This document shows positions 1-5,069 of a DNA stretch of 5,497 nucleotides, piece after piece. The notes under the pieces were generated by a model. The model made no database searches and had not been told where the DNA came from. It worked only from the letters and a program-made list of their open reading frames with translations. Within the stretch, counting starts at the first letter, position 1. Each line of letters opens with the position of its first letter. The DNA comes from Verrucomicrobiota bacterium (GTDB lineage Bacteria > Verrucomicrobiota > Verrucomicrobiia > Chthoniobacterales > JAFAMB01), in the NCBI GenBank assembly GCA_019241095.1, contig JAFAXJ010000412.1:1-5497 (forward strand). The letters are read 5' to 3'. The translations under genes were made by a program, and so were the position numbers.

Positions 1-434
1 GGACAATCACCGGGATGGTCTTGCTCGACCTCCGGATGCATTGGACAGATATAATGACTGGTCGATGCATGATGTGCAGGCTCCAGTCGCATGCCGCATT
101 TCGGACAATCTCCCGGCTTTTGCGATTCGACTCCGGCGCACATAGGACAGAAATACGCCTCTATTGACGTGTCTCGCCGATCGGCCACTCGCCGACCAGT
201 ATCACGGCATTGCACGATATGATTTGCCGACCGGCAATGAACATGTTCGGCGCGCGGATCAACTTTGTCGCTTATTTGGGAGGCATCCACGGCGTAACCC
301 GCGGGATTTTCGTCGAAATGCTGAGCACAACTGAGCGAACAAAAACAGAAGTTTACACCTTTGTACTTGCGAGTTGCGGCTGCTGAAATCTCCTCGATTT
401 CCATTCCGCAGACTGGATCTCTATACTTCGCCAT
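1..434 (-). CDS. Heavy-metal-translocating P-type ATPase, N-terminal part (partial)
   Basis: This is the first 144 codons of a gene that continues past the left edge. Residues 4-47 form a YHS domain: DPVCGM at 6-11, a KYKGVNFCFCS stretch at 23-33, C36, F40 and NPAGY at 43-47. After a linker come two heavy-metal-binding modules. The first is at about 94-119 (YFCPMC, then DCPKCGMRLEP). The second starts at 128 (YICPMHPEV) and is cut by the edge at its second Cys pair. YHS plus tandem modules of this kind is the known N-terminal layout of CopA/SilP-like copper or silver exporting P1B-ATPases of the inner membrane, so export of Cu or a similar metal is inferred. The catalytic core (CPC and DKTGT motifs) lies outside the window. 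The linker (about 48-93) is rich in His and Cys (H64, H66, C67, H72, C76). The ATG is supported by GGAG 8 bases upstream. An efflux adaptor carrying the same metal-binding modules is a less likely alternative. Confidence 0.82.
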   Translation of the reverse strand, partial: MAKYRDPVCGMEIEEISAAATRKYKGVNFCFCSLSCAQHFDENPAGYAVDASQISDKVDPRAEHVHCRSANHIVQCRDTGRRVADRRDTSIEAYFCPMCAGVESQKPGDCPKCGMRLEPAHHASTSHYICPMHPEVEQDHPGDC

Positions 435-442
435 TAGACTTG

Positions 443-446
443 CTCC
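443..446 (-). promoter_or_regulatory. Ribosome binding site of the P-type ATPase gene
   Basis: GGAG on the minus strand lies 8 bases before the ATG at 434. It fixes the start so that the protein begins directly ahead of the YHS domain. Confidence 0.65.
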
Positions 447-618
447 GTACCCGGTCGCGCAATCGGGACCAAGTCGCTGCCGAGTCCTCGCGACCATATC
501 TCAAACCGTTATCCTTCTCAGCTCACGAAACTAACATTTCCAAGGTCATCTGCAAAAACTCGCGCGAGCCCTCGATTCAGGCCAGGGAGGTGCAAAGTAA
601 AGGCCGTTGCCGCAGCTG

Positions 619-660
619 CCCGGAGCCCTCGGTCATCCGGGGCCCGATTACAACAATCGG
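619..660. repeat. Two consecutive hairpins
   Basis: The first is CCCGGA (619-624) with TCCGGG (636-641): six perfect pairs and an 11-base loop. Two bases later, CCGATT (644-649) pairs with AATCGG (655-660): six perfect pairs and a 5-base loop. No T run follows on either strand, so a standard intrinsic terminator is not supported. On the minus strand they would sit in or near the 5' leader of the ATPase gene. Confidence 0.45.
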
Positions 661-701
661 TGAGCGAACCCTGAACCGGAGCCGAAGACTAACCTCTAGG
701 T

Positions 702-716
702 CGAAGCGAAGCGAAG
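702..716. repeat. CGAAG tandem repeat, three units
   Basis: Three exact copies of the 5-base unit CGAAG stand head to tail. They are bracketed by two TCTAGG hexamers (695-700 and 718-723). No function is evident. Confidence 0.5.
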
Positions 717-792
717 GTCTAGGCCACCAGGGGATTCCCACGATAGACTTTGAGCACTGAAGGGGCAGGAGACTCGAAGTGCACGAAAAGAG

Positions 793-1641
793 TCAACGAG
801 GAACATAGTCGAACTTGTCAGGATTTGGTCCTGTACGGCCTTGTTCACCGCGGTCTAGTTTTGTGATCTGACTCATGTCATTGGCGTCGAGTTCGAAGTC
901 GAACAATTCAATATTCTCTTTCATTCTGGAGGGAGTCGACGATTTTGGAAACACGATGTCGCCGCGCTGGATGTGCCAGCGCAAAACTACTTGCGCTGTA
1001 GTCTTCCCTTTTTTTTCGGAAATCTGCTTGATCGTTGAGTCGCTCAACACCTTACCTTGCGCAATTGGGGACCACGCCTCTGTGGCAATTTGGTGCTCCA
1101 ATCCGTAGGAGCGGACTTGGTCATTCGTGAAATAAGGGTGTACCTCGATCTGGTTCACAGCCGGCACGACTTTGGTTTCGGCAGCAAGCCGTTCCAAATG
1201 ATTAATCTGAAAATTGGAAACACCGATTGAGCGCACGCGACCTTGCTGATGAAACTCCTCAAGCGTTCTCCATGTGGAAACGAAGTCGCCGTCATACAGC
1301 GTAGGCAACGGCCAATGAATCAGGAAAAGGTCTAGGTAGTCGAATCCAAGCTGAGAAAGCGTCGTGCCAAACGCCTCGCGAGCTTTTTCCGGCCTATGGA
1401 AAGCGTTACTCAGTTTGCTAGTCACAAAGATTTCTGCTCGATCAAGACCAGAGGCCCGAACAGCGTCGCCAACTCCCTTCTCATTGCGATACATCTCCGC
1501 AGTGTCGATGTGCCGGTAGCCGATCTCGAGCGCTTTGCTAACCGCTTCCGCCGTTGCTTCCGGTTCAATTTGGAAAACTCCGAAGCCGAGTTGAGGAATC
1601 TTTTGCCCGTTATTAAGAGTTATACTTGGAATCGCGTTCAT
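793..1641 (-). CDS. NADPH-dependent aldo/keto reductase
   Basis: Cytosolic oxidoreductase of 282 aa, full length for the single-domain (beta/alpha)8 aldo/keto reductase superfamily, and close in style to 2,5-diketo-D-gluconate reductase/methylglyoxal-reductase-type enzymes (AKR5-like). These reduce aldehydes or ketones to alcohols with NADPH; the substrate here cannot be read from sequence. The catalytic tetrad is intact: D46 and Y51 (in DTAEMY), K76 (SKL) and H109 (IHWP). Cofactor residues also fit: GVSNF at 140-144, Q164 in VNQIEVHPY, W190 in EAWSP, and the C-terminal K233-S234...R239...N243 pattern that binds the NADPH 2'-phosphate. The start at 1641 is chosen because AAAGGAAG lies 7 bases upstream; a longer reading from a TTG at 1671 would put that site inside the gene and add a non-conserved tail. 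It is transcribed alone, divergently from the tRNA gene. Confidence 0.93.
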   Translation of the reverse strand: MNAIPSITLNNGQKIPQLGFGVFQIEPEATAEAVSKALEIGYRHIDTAEMYRNEKGVGDAVRASGLDRAEIFVTSKLSNAFHRPEKAREAFGTTLSQLGFDYLDLFLIHWPLPTLYDGDFVSTWRTLEEFHQQGRVRSIGVSNFQINHLERLAAETKVVPAVNQIEVHPYFTNDQVRSYGLEHQIATEAWSPIAQGKVLSDSTIKQISEKKGKTTAQVVLRWHIQRGDIVFPKSSTPSRMKENIELFDFELDANDMSQITKLDRGEQGRTGPNPDKFDYVPR

Positions 1642-1648
1642 GTAACAT

Positions 1649-1656
1649 CTTCCTTT
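1649..1656 (-). promoter_or_regulatory. Ribosome binding site of the aldo/keto reductase
   Basis: AAAGGAAG on the minus strand, 7 bases before the ATG at 1641. It decides between this start and the upstream in-frame TTG at 1671. Confidence 0.75.
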
Positions 1657-1700
1657 CGCTGTTTGCGACAAAGGCGACCGTATGGACGCGAAAGAAATTA

Positions 1701-1714
1701 ACTCTGCCCAGAGT
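1701..1714. promoter_or_regulatory. Palindrome, possible operator
   Basis: ACTCTG (1701-1706), two central bases, CAGAGT (1709-1714): six perfect pairs. It begins 60 bases upstream of the reductase ATG, a usual place for a repressor or activator site. Operator function is inferred. Confidence 0.35.
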
Positions 1715-1723
1715 CAGACTGTT

Positions 1724-1744
1724 TACGAATAAACTGGATTCGTA
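1724..1744. promoter_or_regulatory. Spaced inverted repeat, possible operator
   Basis: TACGAAT (1724-1730) and ATTCGTA (1738-1744) are perfect 7-base arms with a 7-base spacer. The arm centres are 14 bases apart. It overlaps a smaller hairpin, GTTTA-CGAA-TAAAC (1721-1734). It lies about 80-105 bases upstream of the reductase start. A dimeric regulator site is inferred; no regulator gene is in the window. Confidence 0.35.
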
Positions 1745-1876
1745 CAGTGTTTGAAATGTTCCAGCGTTTGCAAGGAACCGAAAACTGCGGTATCAACCAG
1801 TCCGCGCATATACAGTACGGAGAACATTGCTTCTTCGAATCTGAACGCTGTTCACCGCAATTAATCATTATTGAGC

Positions 1877-1948
1877 GTCCCCGTAGTTCAACGGATAGAA
1901 CGGAGGTTTCCTAAACCTTAAATGTGGGTTCGATTCCCGCCGGGGACA
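1877..1948 (+). tRNA. tRNA-Arg (anticodon CCU)
   Basis: A complete 72-base cloverleaf. The acceptor stem GTCCCCG (1877-1883) pairs perfectly with CGGGGAC (1941-1947), with discriminator A1948. The D stem is GTTC/GAAC (1886-1889, 1898-1901). The anticodon stem 1903-1907/1915-1919 has one G-U pair and the loop TTCCTAA, giving anticodon CCT at 1910-1912, which reads AGG arginine codons. The variable loop is 4 bases (1920-1923). The T arm is 1924-1940 with loop TTCGATT. The 3' CCA is not encoded and must be added after transcription. I found no second copy of the 3' end elsewhere in the window, so there is no visible integrated element using this tRNA as its attachment site. Confidence 0.97.
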
Positions 1949-2034
1949 GAGCAATAAACAACTGAATGCAAGGTCTTACGGAAAGTCACCAAATCTCATC
2001 GAACCTCACAATCCGTCAAGTTTGATCACTGAAA

Positions 2035-2054
2035 GACACACACAGGACACACAC
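2035..2054. repeat. Short direct repeat GACACACAC, two copies
   Basis: Exact 9-base copies at 2035-2043 and 2046-2054, separated by two bases (period 11). They begin 87 bases after the tRNA. Simple-sequence character (CA-rich) makes chance or slippage likely. Confidence 0.5.
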
Positions 2055-2423
2055 GAAAACAGCGGTGCGATCGTCTGACTCCAGCGTATTTGATAGGTCA
2101 GTCTCCCGTTCCTTTTTTTCGTTAGAAAGTCTGCACACCCTCAATCGCTAATTAAGTGATCGTAGACGTCTGGCTCAACTCTCTTTAGTGAGGCGCCTCG
2201 GGAAATGCATTGCGGTCAATTCTGGTTTTAAGGAGACCAAATCTCCCCCAGGTTCGTTGCGTGGGAATAAGCGTCGTGACAGCGCACCTTAACTGCGCCC
2301 GGGAATGCAGTGTGAACGGATATACTCGTCCAAGTCACGGATTCGAAACAAGCGTCGCCTCACGATTAAGTTACATTTCGCCCGCGAACTTTTTTGCGGC
2401 GACTCACGCCGAATTCGCCATGT

Positions 2424-2437
2424 CTCTAGCGCTAGAG
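2424..2437. promoter_or_regulatory. Perfect 14-base palindrome, possible operator
   Basis: CTCTAGC (2424-2430) is followed immediately by its reverse complement GCTAGAG (2431-2437). It ends 86 bases before the ATG of the membrane protein gene, a plausible promoter-proximal position. Function is inferred. Confidence 0.35.
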
Positions 2438-2523
2438 GTAGTGTTAAGCCACTGCCCTCTCTCGCCTAACCTGACTTACCCTTGCCAACCGCAGCCCAGG
2501 GCCCGAAAGTGATTTTTTACCAT

Positions 2524-3072
2524 ATGAGTGATCATGCCATAATGCTCTGGACTTTCATCATCACGATGATCGGCGTCATGGCTGGCTTGGCGGCGCTGGG
2601 CTTTGCGTGGCGGACCATCCGCGAGGCACAGAACCAAGCTAGGGATAACGCCAAAACCGCCAAAGCCCAATTTTGGATCATGCTCCGTGGAGTATTCGCA
2701 TCGTACGATGACATACATACAAACCTTCGGCCTAGCGGTAACTGGTACGGTTCCAACACCTTGCCGGCGGACTCACCAGATATGGGACGGACCGAAATCT
2801 ATATGGGTCTTTTTGAGTATTGCGACAGGCTTCTCGAGGAAAGGCTCATCGATAAGCAGGCTTTTGCCGATTCCTATCGCTACCGTCTGCGCAACCTTTT
2901 GACCAATCGATGGGTGATCGAGCAAAAGCTTGTCGCCAGACGGAAAGATTGGAAGGCATTCATAAACCTGTGCTACCGATTAGATGTACCTGTTCCGGAC
3001 GTTCCTCGATTAACCCCAACTGAACATTCTGAGCTATATTTCTCAAAACGGGAACCGATGGTGAAGCCGTAG
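2524..3072 (+). CDS. Single-pass membrane protein of unknown function
   Basis: I do not recognise this family. The 182-aa product begins with a short polar N-terminus, then one hydrophobic segment at about residues 7-29. A basic/polar stretch rich in Ala, Gln, Asn and Lys follows (about 30-49) and looks like a continuing helix or short coiled coil. The rest is probably a mostly helical soluble domain, with aromatic and charged residues such as NWYG at 73-76, YMGLFEYCDRLLEERLID at 93-110, YRYRLRNLL at 118-126 and W143/F146. The Lys/Arg-rich segment after the membrane helix suggests a cytoplasmic C-terminal domain (positive-inside rule). The ATG at 2524 is preferred over an in-frame TTG at 2482, whose extra 14 residues add nothing family-like. 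The ribosome binding site is poor (only AAAGTGA about 12 bases upstream), and ATG 2542 is also possible. Sustained protein-like composition supports a real gene. It stands alone between gene-free stretches. Confidence 0.72.
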   Translation: MSDHAIMLWTFIITMIGVMAGLAALGFAWRTIREAQNQARDNAKTAKAQFWIMLRGVFASYDDIHTNLRPSGNWYGSNTLPADSPDMGRTEIYMGLFEYCDRLLEERLIDKQAFADSYRYRLRNLLTNRWVIEQKLVARRKDWKAFINLCYRLDVPVPDVPRLTPTEHSELYFSKREPMVKP

Positions 3073-3447
3073 CGATCTGCGAGCATAGGCGACTCGAACC
3101 AATAATAGTTGCAGTCCGGTGTGCAAAAGTCTTTACTACAGGAGAGCAATCTGCTAGCCTCCCACGAACGGTATTTCGTGCATTAGGCTGCCCGGGAAGA
3201 TGCGTATTTAGCGCATGAAGTAACATGCGATATTCCGGTTCGTGGTCAGTTTAGCGTGACAGATTAATAATGCCTCCATCGGGTGGCGGGCAGATGGACG
3301 CCAATAATCGGGTGGTCGTGAATTTCACTAATCTAACACACTGCAGGGGATGACGCCTGGAGCCGGTGCGGTGCAGCGTCGCATTCAAGCGTGAGCGATG
3401 AAGGCGGCAAAAAATGTGTCCTTGGATCTGCTTGAAAGTTGATGATA
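3073..3447. other. Gene-free stretch between two converging genes
   Basis: The membrane protein gene and the cyclase-like gene converge here, so both should end transcription in this stretch. I see no gene and no clear intrinsic terminator. Minor items: a hairpin ATGCG-N7-CGCAT (3200-3216) and a 9-base direct repeat ATCGGGTGG (3278-3286 and 3307-3315). A run of six A (3412-3417) would read as a T run at the end of the cyclase transcript, but no stable stem precedes it. Confidence 0.5.
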
Positions 3448-4407
3448 TTACTTCAAACCCAAAAACACATCTTTGGCTGGTCTTTCGGACGCCTGCCAGA
3501 GCTTGACGATCTCGAAGACGATGATTGTGGTGTAAGTCACTGCGATCCAGACGCAAACGGCCTCTATCGGCAGCTCAGACCAGGCTCCGATACGCATCCC
3601 TAGCATCTGCTTTGGCTGATAATTCCACCATTTATAAGGTACAGCCAGCGTCACTTCCCACAGCAGACTCACAAGTAGAATGAAGAAGAGCGTCATGCTA
3701 AAGGCTCGCCAGTTAATAAATCTTCTGGCGGTCGGAAAGAACCCAGATGCGGGGACGAAAGCAGCGAGCACAAGAAAGGTGAAATACTCCGGGAATCCCG
3801 CTCGGATCGGCGAAAACGCCTTTTTGTAAACGACCCCAGCCACGATGAGGGCGATGCCCAGGATCACCGAAGGAAGATGGAATCGGACCAGCCGATCAAT
3901 CTTCCTCGATTCCGTTCGGTAGTCCCGTACGTTGTAGGCAGCCAGCCAGTATTCATCCAACCAGAGATAGAGTAGAAGTACGGCGACGAAGCCTGCAAAA
4001 TAAAAGACATACTCCTCGATCGGGACCGGTTTGTGCAAGGCTGGTGCGCTGATCCGCAAGGTCGCGCCTGTGTTGGGGAAAAGAAAAAAGCGGCTCGCGA
4101 AGAAAAAATCGAGCGCAAACCCAGAGGGGACCAGAATTCCAATCGTCCACCAGAAGGCCCTGCGCGGAATCTTTAGCTCTTCGCGCGGCAAAAAGACGAC
4201 GGCGATCACCAAGATAGGCACGAGGAAAAGTAGCAGGCTCCACGTGTAGCCGTAGGGCGTGGGATCGGAATCCTTGATCTGGAGTGTGGCCGGCGAGCGA
4301 ACTGTGTCGAGCGTGAGCGTAGCCGGGACGACGACCATACCCAGCATGACAACGACCATCCATGCGCTCAAGCGGGAACCGGAAAGCGTTGACTTAGGTT
4401 CATACAT
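3448..4407 (-). CDS. Lycopene cyclase domain-containing membrane protein (CrtYc/CrtYd-type fusion)
   Basis: A 319-aa integral inner-membrane protein with about seven or eight hydrophobic segments, matching two fused lycopene cyclase domains of the CarR/CrtYc-CrtYd superfamily, which cyclise the ends of lycopene in carotenoid synthesis. Domain 1 spans about 54-155. It has YTWSLLLFLVP (54-64), DFFFASRFFLFPN (100-112) and the hallmark PIEE (129-132) followed by YVFYFAGF. Domain 2 spans about 205-304. It has WE (250-251), KWWNYQPKQMLG (259-270) and the matching motif PIEA (280-283), where the second acidic residue is Ala. The N-terminus (1-40) carries an extra hydrophobic segment. The start is secured by AAGGAGA 6 bases upstream. 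No phytoene synthase, desaturase or other carotenoid gene is nearby. The fold assignment is firm. True lycopene cyclase activity is less sure, given the altered second motif and missing context. Confidence 0.85.
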   Translation of the reverse strand: MYEPKSTLSGSRLSAWMVVVMLGMVVVPATLTLDTVRSPATLQIKDSDPTPYGYTWSLLLFLVPILVIAVVFLPREELKIPRRAFWWTIGILVPSGFALDFFFASRFFLFPNTGATLRISAPALHKPVPIEEYVFYFAGFVAVLLLYLWLDEYWLAAYNVRDYRTESRKIDRLVRFHLPSVILGIALIVAGVVYKKAFSPIRAGFPEYFTFLVLAAFVPASGFFPTARRFINWRAFSMTLFFILLVSLLWEVTLAVPYKWWNYQPKQMLGMRIGAWSELPIEAVCVWIAVTYTTIIVFEIVKLWQASERPAKDVFLGLK

Positions 4408-4413
4408 GGCGAA

Positions 4414-4420
4414 TCTCCTT
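4414..4420 (-). promoter_or_regulatory. Ribosome binding site of the cyclase-like gene
   Basis: AAGGAGA on the minus strand, 6 bases before the ATG at 4407. This is a near-ideal site and the strongest of its kind in the window. Confidence 0.85.
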
Positions 4421-4731
4421 AAATTTTCAATGATTCACTCTTTTCAGCTGCACTTACCAGGTCGAGTTGACGGGTGTTGGAGTTTGGGTCGCGTGAAGCT
4501 TTTCTGGTTCTGCGCGAGTTCGAGTTCAAAGCAACAGACTCCAACCGTAGTTTGAGTGACTTCCAACCCAGACTATATTACTCTGGTGGTTAGCGGGAAA
4601 TCCACAGTCCTGGAGTTGATTCCGTCACTCTAGTGCTTTCAATCTCAAAGCAACGTCACGCTTTTTTCAACTGCACACGATCATTCATTTTGCCTATCCC
4701 TCGTCCACAATCTCTGCATTTGGCGATATTC
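4421..4731. other. Intergenic region between divergent cyclase-like and small membrane protein genes
   Basis: No gene is visible. It should contain the promoter of the minus-strand cyclase-like gene, but I could not identify a convincing -35/-10 pair. Apart from the diverged repeat, there is an 8-base inverted repeat, GTTGGAGT (4476-4483) with ACTCCAAC (4538-4545), and a small stem CCAGA/TCTGG (4568-4572, 4582-4586). Confidence 0.5.
4424..4676. repeat. Diverged direct repeat upstream of the cyclase-like gene
   Basis: Copy 1 (4424-4453) and copy 2 (4636-4676) share, in the same order, TTTCAAT, then TCAC, then a T run ending TTTTCA, then CTGCAC. Copy 2 has about ten extra bases after the first block and two extra T. 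The extra part includes TCAAAGCAAC, which also occurs exactly at 4526-4535. Copy 1 directly abuts the ribosome binding site of the cyclase-like gene, so it is part of that gene's leader. Confidence 0.4.
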
Positions 4732-4759
4732 TTTTAAAGCCCTCGCGTTGCGGTATAAT
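4732..4759 (+). promoter_or_regulatory. Promoter with perfect TATAAT box
   Basis: TATAAT at 4754-4759 matches the sigma-70-type -10 consensus exactly. TTTTAA at 4732-4737, 16 bases upstream, is a weak -35. Transcription would begin near 4766, giving a leader of about 90 bases before the small membrane protein. The -10 box overlaps the ATG at 4758 that opens the longest reading of that gene. Confidence 0.5.
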
Positions 4760-4843
4760 GAGAGGTCGCATTGAACGTGGAGACTCGCTTTCACATAGCG
4801 ATTTACGTCCCCAAAGTTTGTTGGAAGTCGGGCCGCAAAGGTT

Positions 4844-4849
4844 GGAGGG
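4844..4849 (+). promoter_or_regulatory. Ribosome binding site of the small membrane protein
   Basis: GGAGGG lies 7 bases before TTG 4857 and 10 bases before GTG 4860. It favours one of these starts over ATG 4758, which has no comparable site and falls within the promoter. Confidence 0.6.
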
Positions 4850-4856
4850 TAAAGTT

Positions 4857-5069
4857 TTGGTGGCTAGTTTCTGGAATCGATTCTTAGCCATTATCATCTT
4901 GGCCGGAGTAGCGATCGTGGCGCTTGTCGTGGCACTGGTAATTGCTTCACTCATGGCACTTATTATATGGGGCACTTGCAATAACCATCCTTGGCGTGAT
5001 CTTGAGAATTTTGTTCCGACAGAAGGGTCAACGGATTACGCGAAGCTCCGGACGGGTAAGCGCGGTTAA
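4857..5069 (+). CDS. Small single-pass membrane protein of unknown function
   Basis: I do not recognise this family. From the TTG at 4857 it encodes 70 aa. A short start with W and R (SFWNR) leads into one long hydrophobic segment of about 30 residues, rich in Ile, Val, Ala and Leu. A Cys follows (in WGTCNN), then a polar tail of about 35 residues ending in basic residues (KLRTGKRG). Strong ribosome-site spacing and an upstream TATAAT support expression. The frame can be extended upstream to ATG 4758 (103 aa), but that ATG is inside the -10 box and the added part is polar and featureless. The next in-frame codon, GTG 4860, is an equally possible start. An antisense open frame (4694-4981) covers the same DNA but has no start signal. 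The role is unknown; bacterial single-helix proteins of this size are often accessory subunits or envelope-stress proteins. Confidence 0.55.
   Translation: MVASFWNRFLAIIILAGVAIVALVVALVIASLMALIIWGTCNNHPWRDLENFVPTEGSTDYAKLRTGKRG

Larger units (their letters stand above)
435..792. other. Gene-free stretch between the reductase 3' end and the ATPase start
   Basis: I see no convincing gene in these 358 bases. A plus-strand open frame covering much of it encodes an Arg/Ser-rich sequence with no domain, and its 5' end lies inside the ATPase coding region antisense, so it is treated as chance. The stretch holds two adjacent hairpins (619-641 and 644-660) and three tandem CGAAG units (702-716). Because both flanking genes are on the minus strand, this region should contain the reductase 3' end signal and the ATPase promoter and leader. 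I could not pick out a canonical terminator (hairpin plus T run) or a convincing -35/-10 pair. Confidence 0.6.
1642..1876. other. Divergent intergenic region with operator-like inverted repeats
   Basis: This spacer lies between the minus-strand reductase and the plus-strand tRNA, so it should carry both promoters. I could not identify a strong -35/-10 pair for either. It contains two clear inverted repeats on the reductase side (1701-1714 and 1724-1744) and a weaker one on the tRNA side, TGAAC-GCT-GTTCA (1842-1854). Confidence 0.55.
1949..2523. other. Gene-poor stretch between tRNA-Arg and the membrane protein gene
   Basis: No supported gene in 575 bases. A plus-strand open frame from a TTG at 2210 to 2512 gives a Cys/Arg-rich sequence with no domain or ribosome binding site and is treated as chance. 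Visible structure: a GACACACAC direct repeat (2035-2054), a 10-base palindrome GAGGCGCCTC (2190-2199), a small hairpin CGGCG-ACTCA-CGCCG (2397-2411), the palindrome CGAATTCG (2410-2417), and a 14-base palindrome (2424-2437). A run of seven T (2113-2119) follows a weak six-pair stem (CTGACT/GGTCAG, ending at 2101), but the 11-base gap between them makes a tRNA terminator doubtful. Confidence 0.6.

Noticed and set aside
374..760. Plus-strand open frame of 128 codons
   Set aside because: It starts antisense inside the YHS coding region, is Arg/Ser-rich, has no domain and no ribosome binding site.
1642..1671. Ten-residue N-terminal extension of the aldo/keto reductase from a TTG
   Set aside because: The AAAGGAAG site at 1649-1656 and the usual family N-terminus place the start at ATG 1641.
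1842..1854. TGAAC-GCT-GTTCA resembling a LexA-type SOS box
   Set aside because: The spacer is 3 bases rather than the 4 of the GAAC-N4-GTTC type, and it lies before a tRNA gene with no SOS gene nearby.
2075..2119. Stem CTGACT/GGTCAG followed by a T7 run as a tRNA terminator
   Set aside because: The stem is short with a long loop, and 11 bases separate it from the T run, unlike an intrinsic terminator.
2210..2512. Plus-strand open frame of 100 codons downstream of tRNA-Arg
   Set aside because: TTG start, no ribosome site, Cys/Arg/Pro-rich sequence without a recognisable pattern, and it contains the 14-base palindrome.
2476..2759. Minus-strand open frames over the start of the orphan membrane protein
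   Set aside because: They are antisense shadows of a better plus-strand gene with a clear membrane helix and have no start signals.
2960..3226. Minus-strand open frame of 88 codons
   Set aside because: It overlaps the 3' end of the membrane protein gene antisense and has no domain or start signal.
3278..3315. ATCGGGTGG direct repeat as a possible CRISPR-like or iteron unit
   Set aside because: Only two 9-base copies, no further units and no associated gene.
3864..4363. Minus-strand frames inside the cyclase-like gene
   Set aside because: Out-of-frame shadows; the main frame has cyclase motifs and an AAGGAGA site.
4694..4981. Minus-strand open frame opposite the small membrane protein
   Set aside because: Low-complexity Ser/Thr/Ala content arising from the reverse of a hydrophobic coding stretch; no ribosome site.
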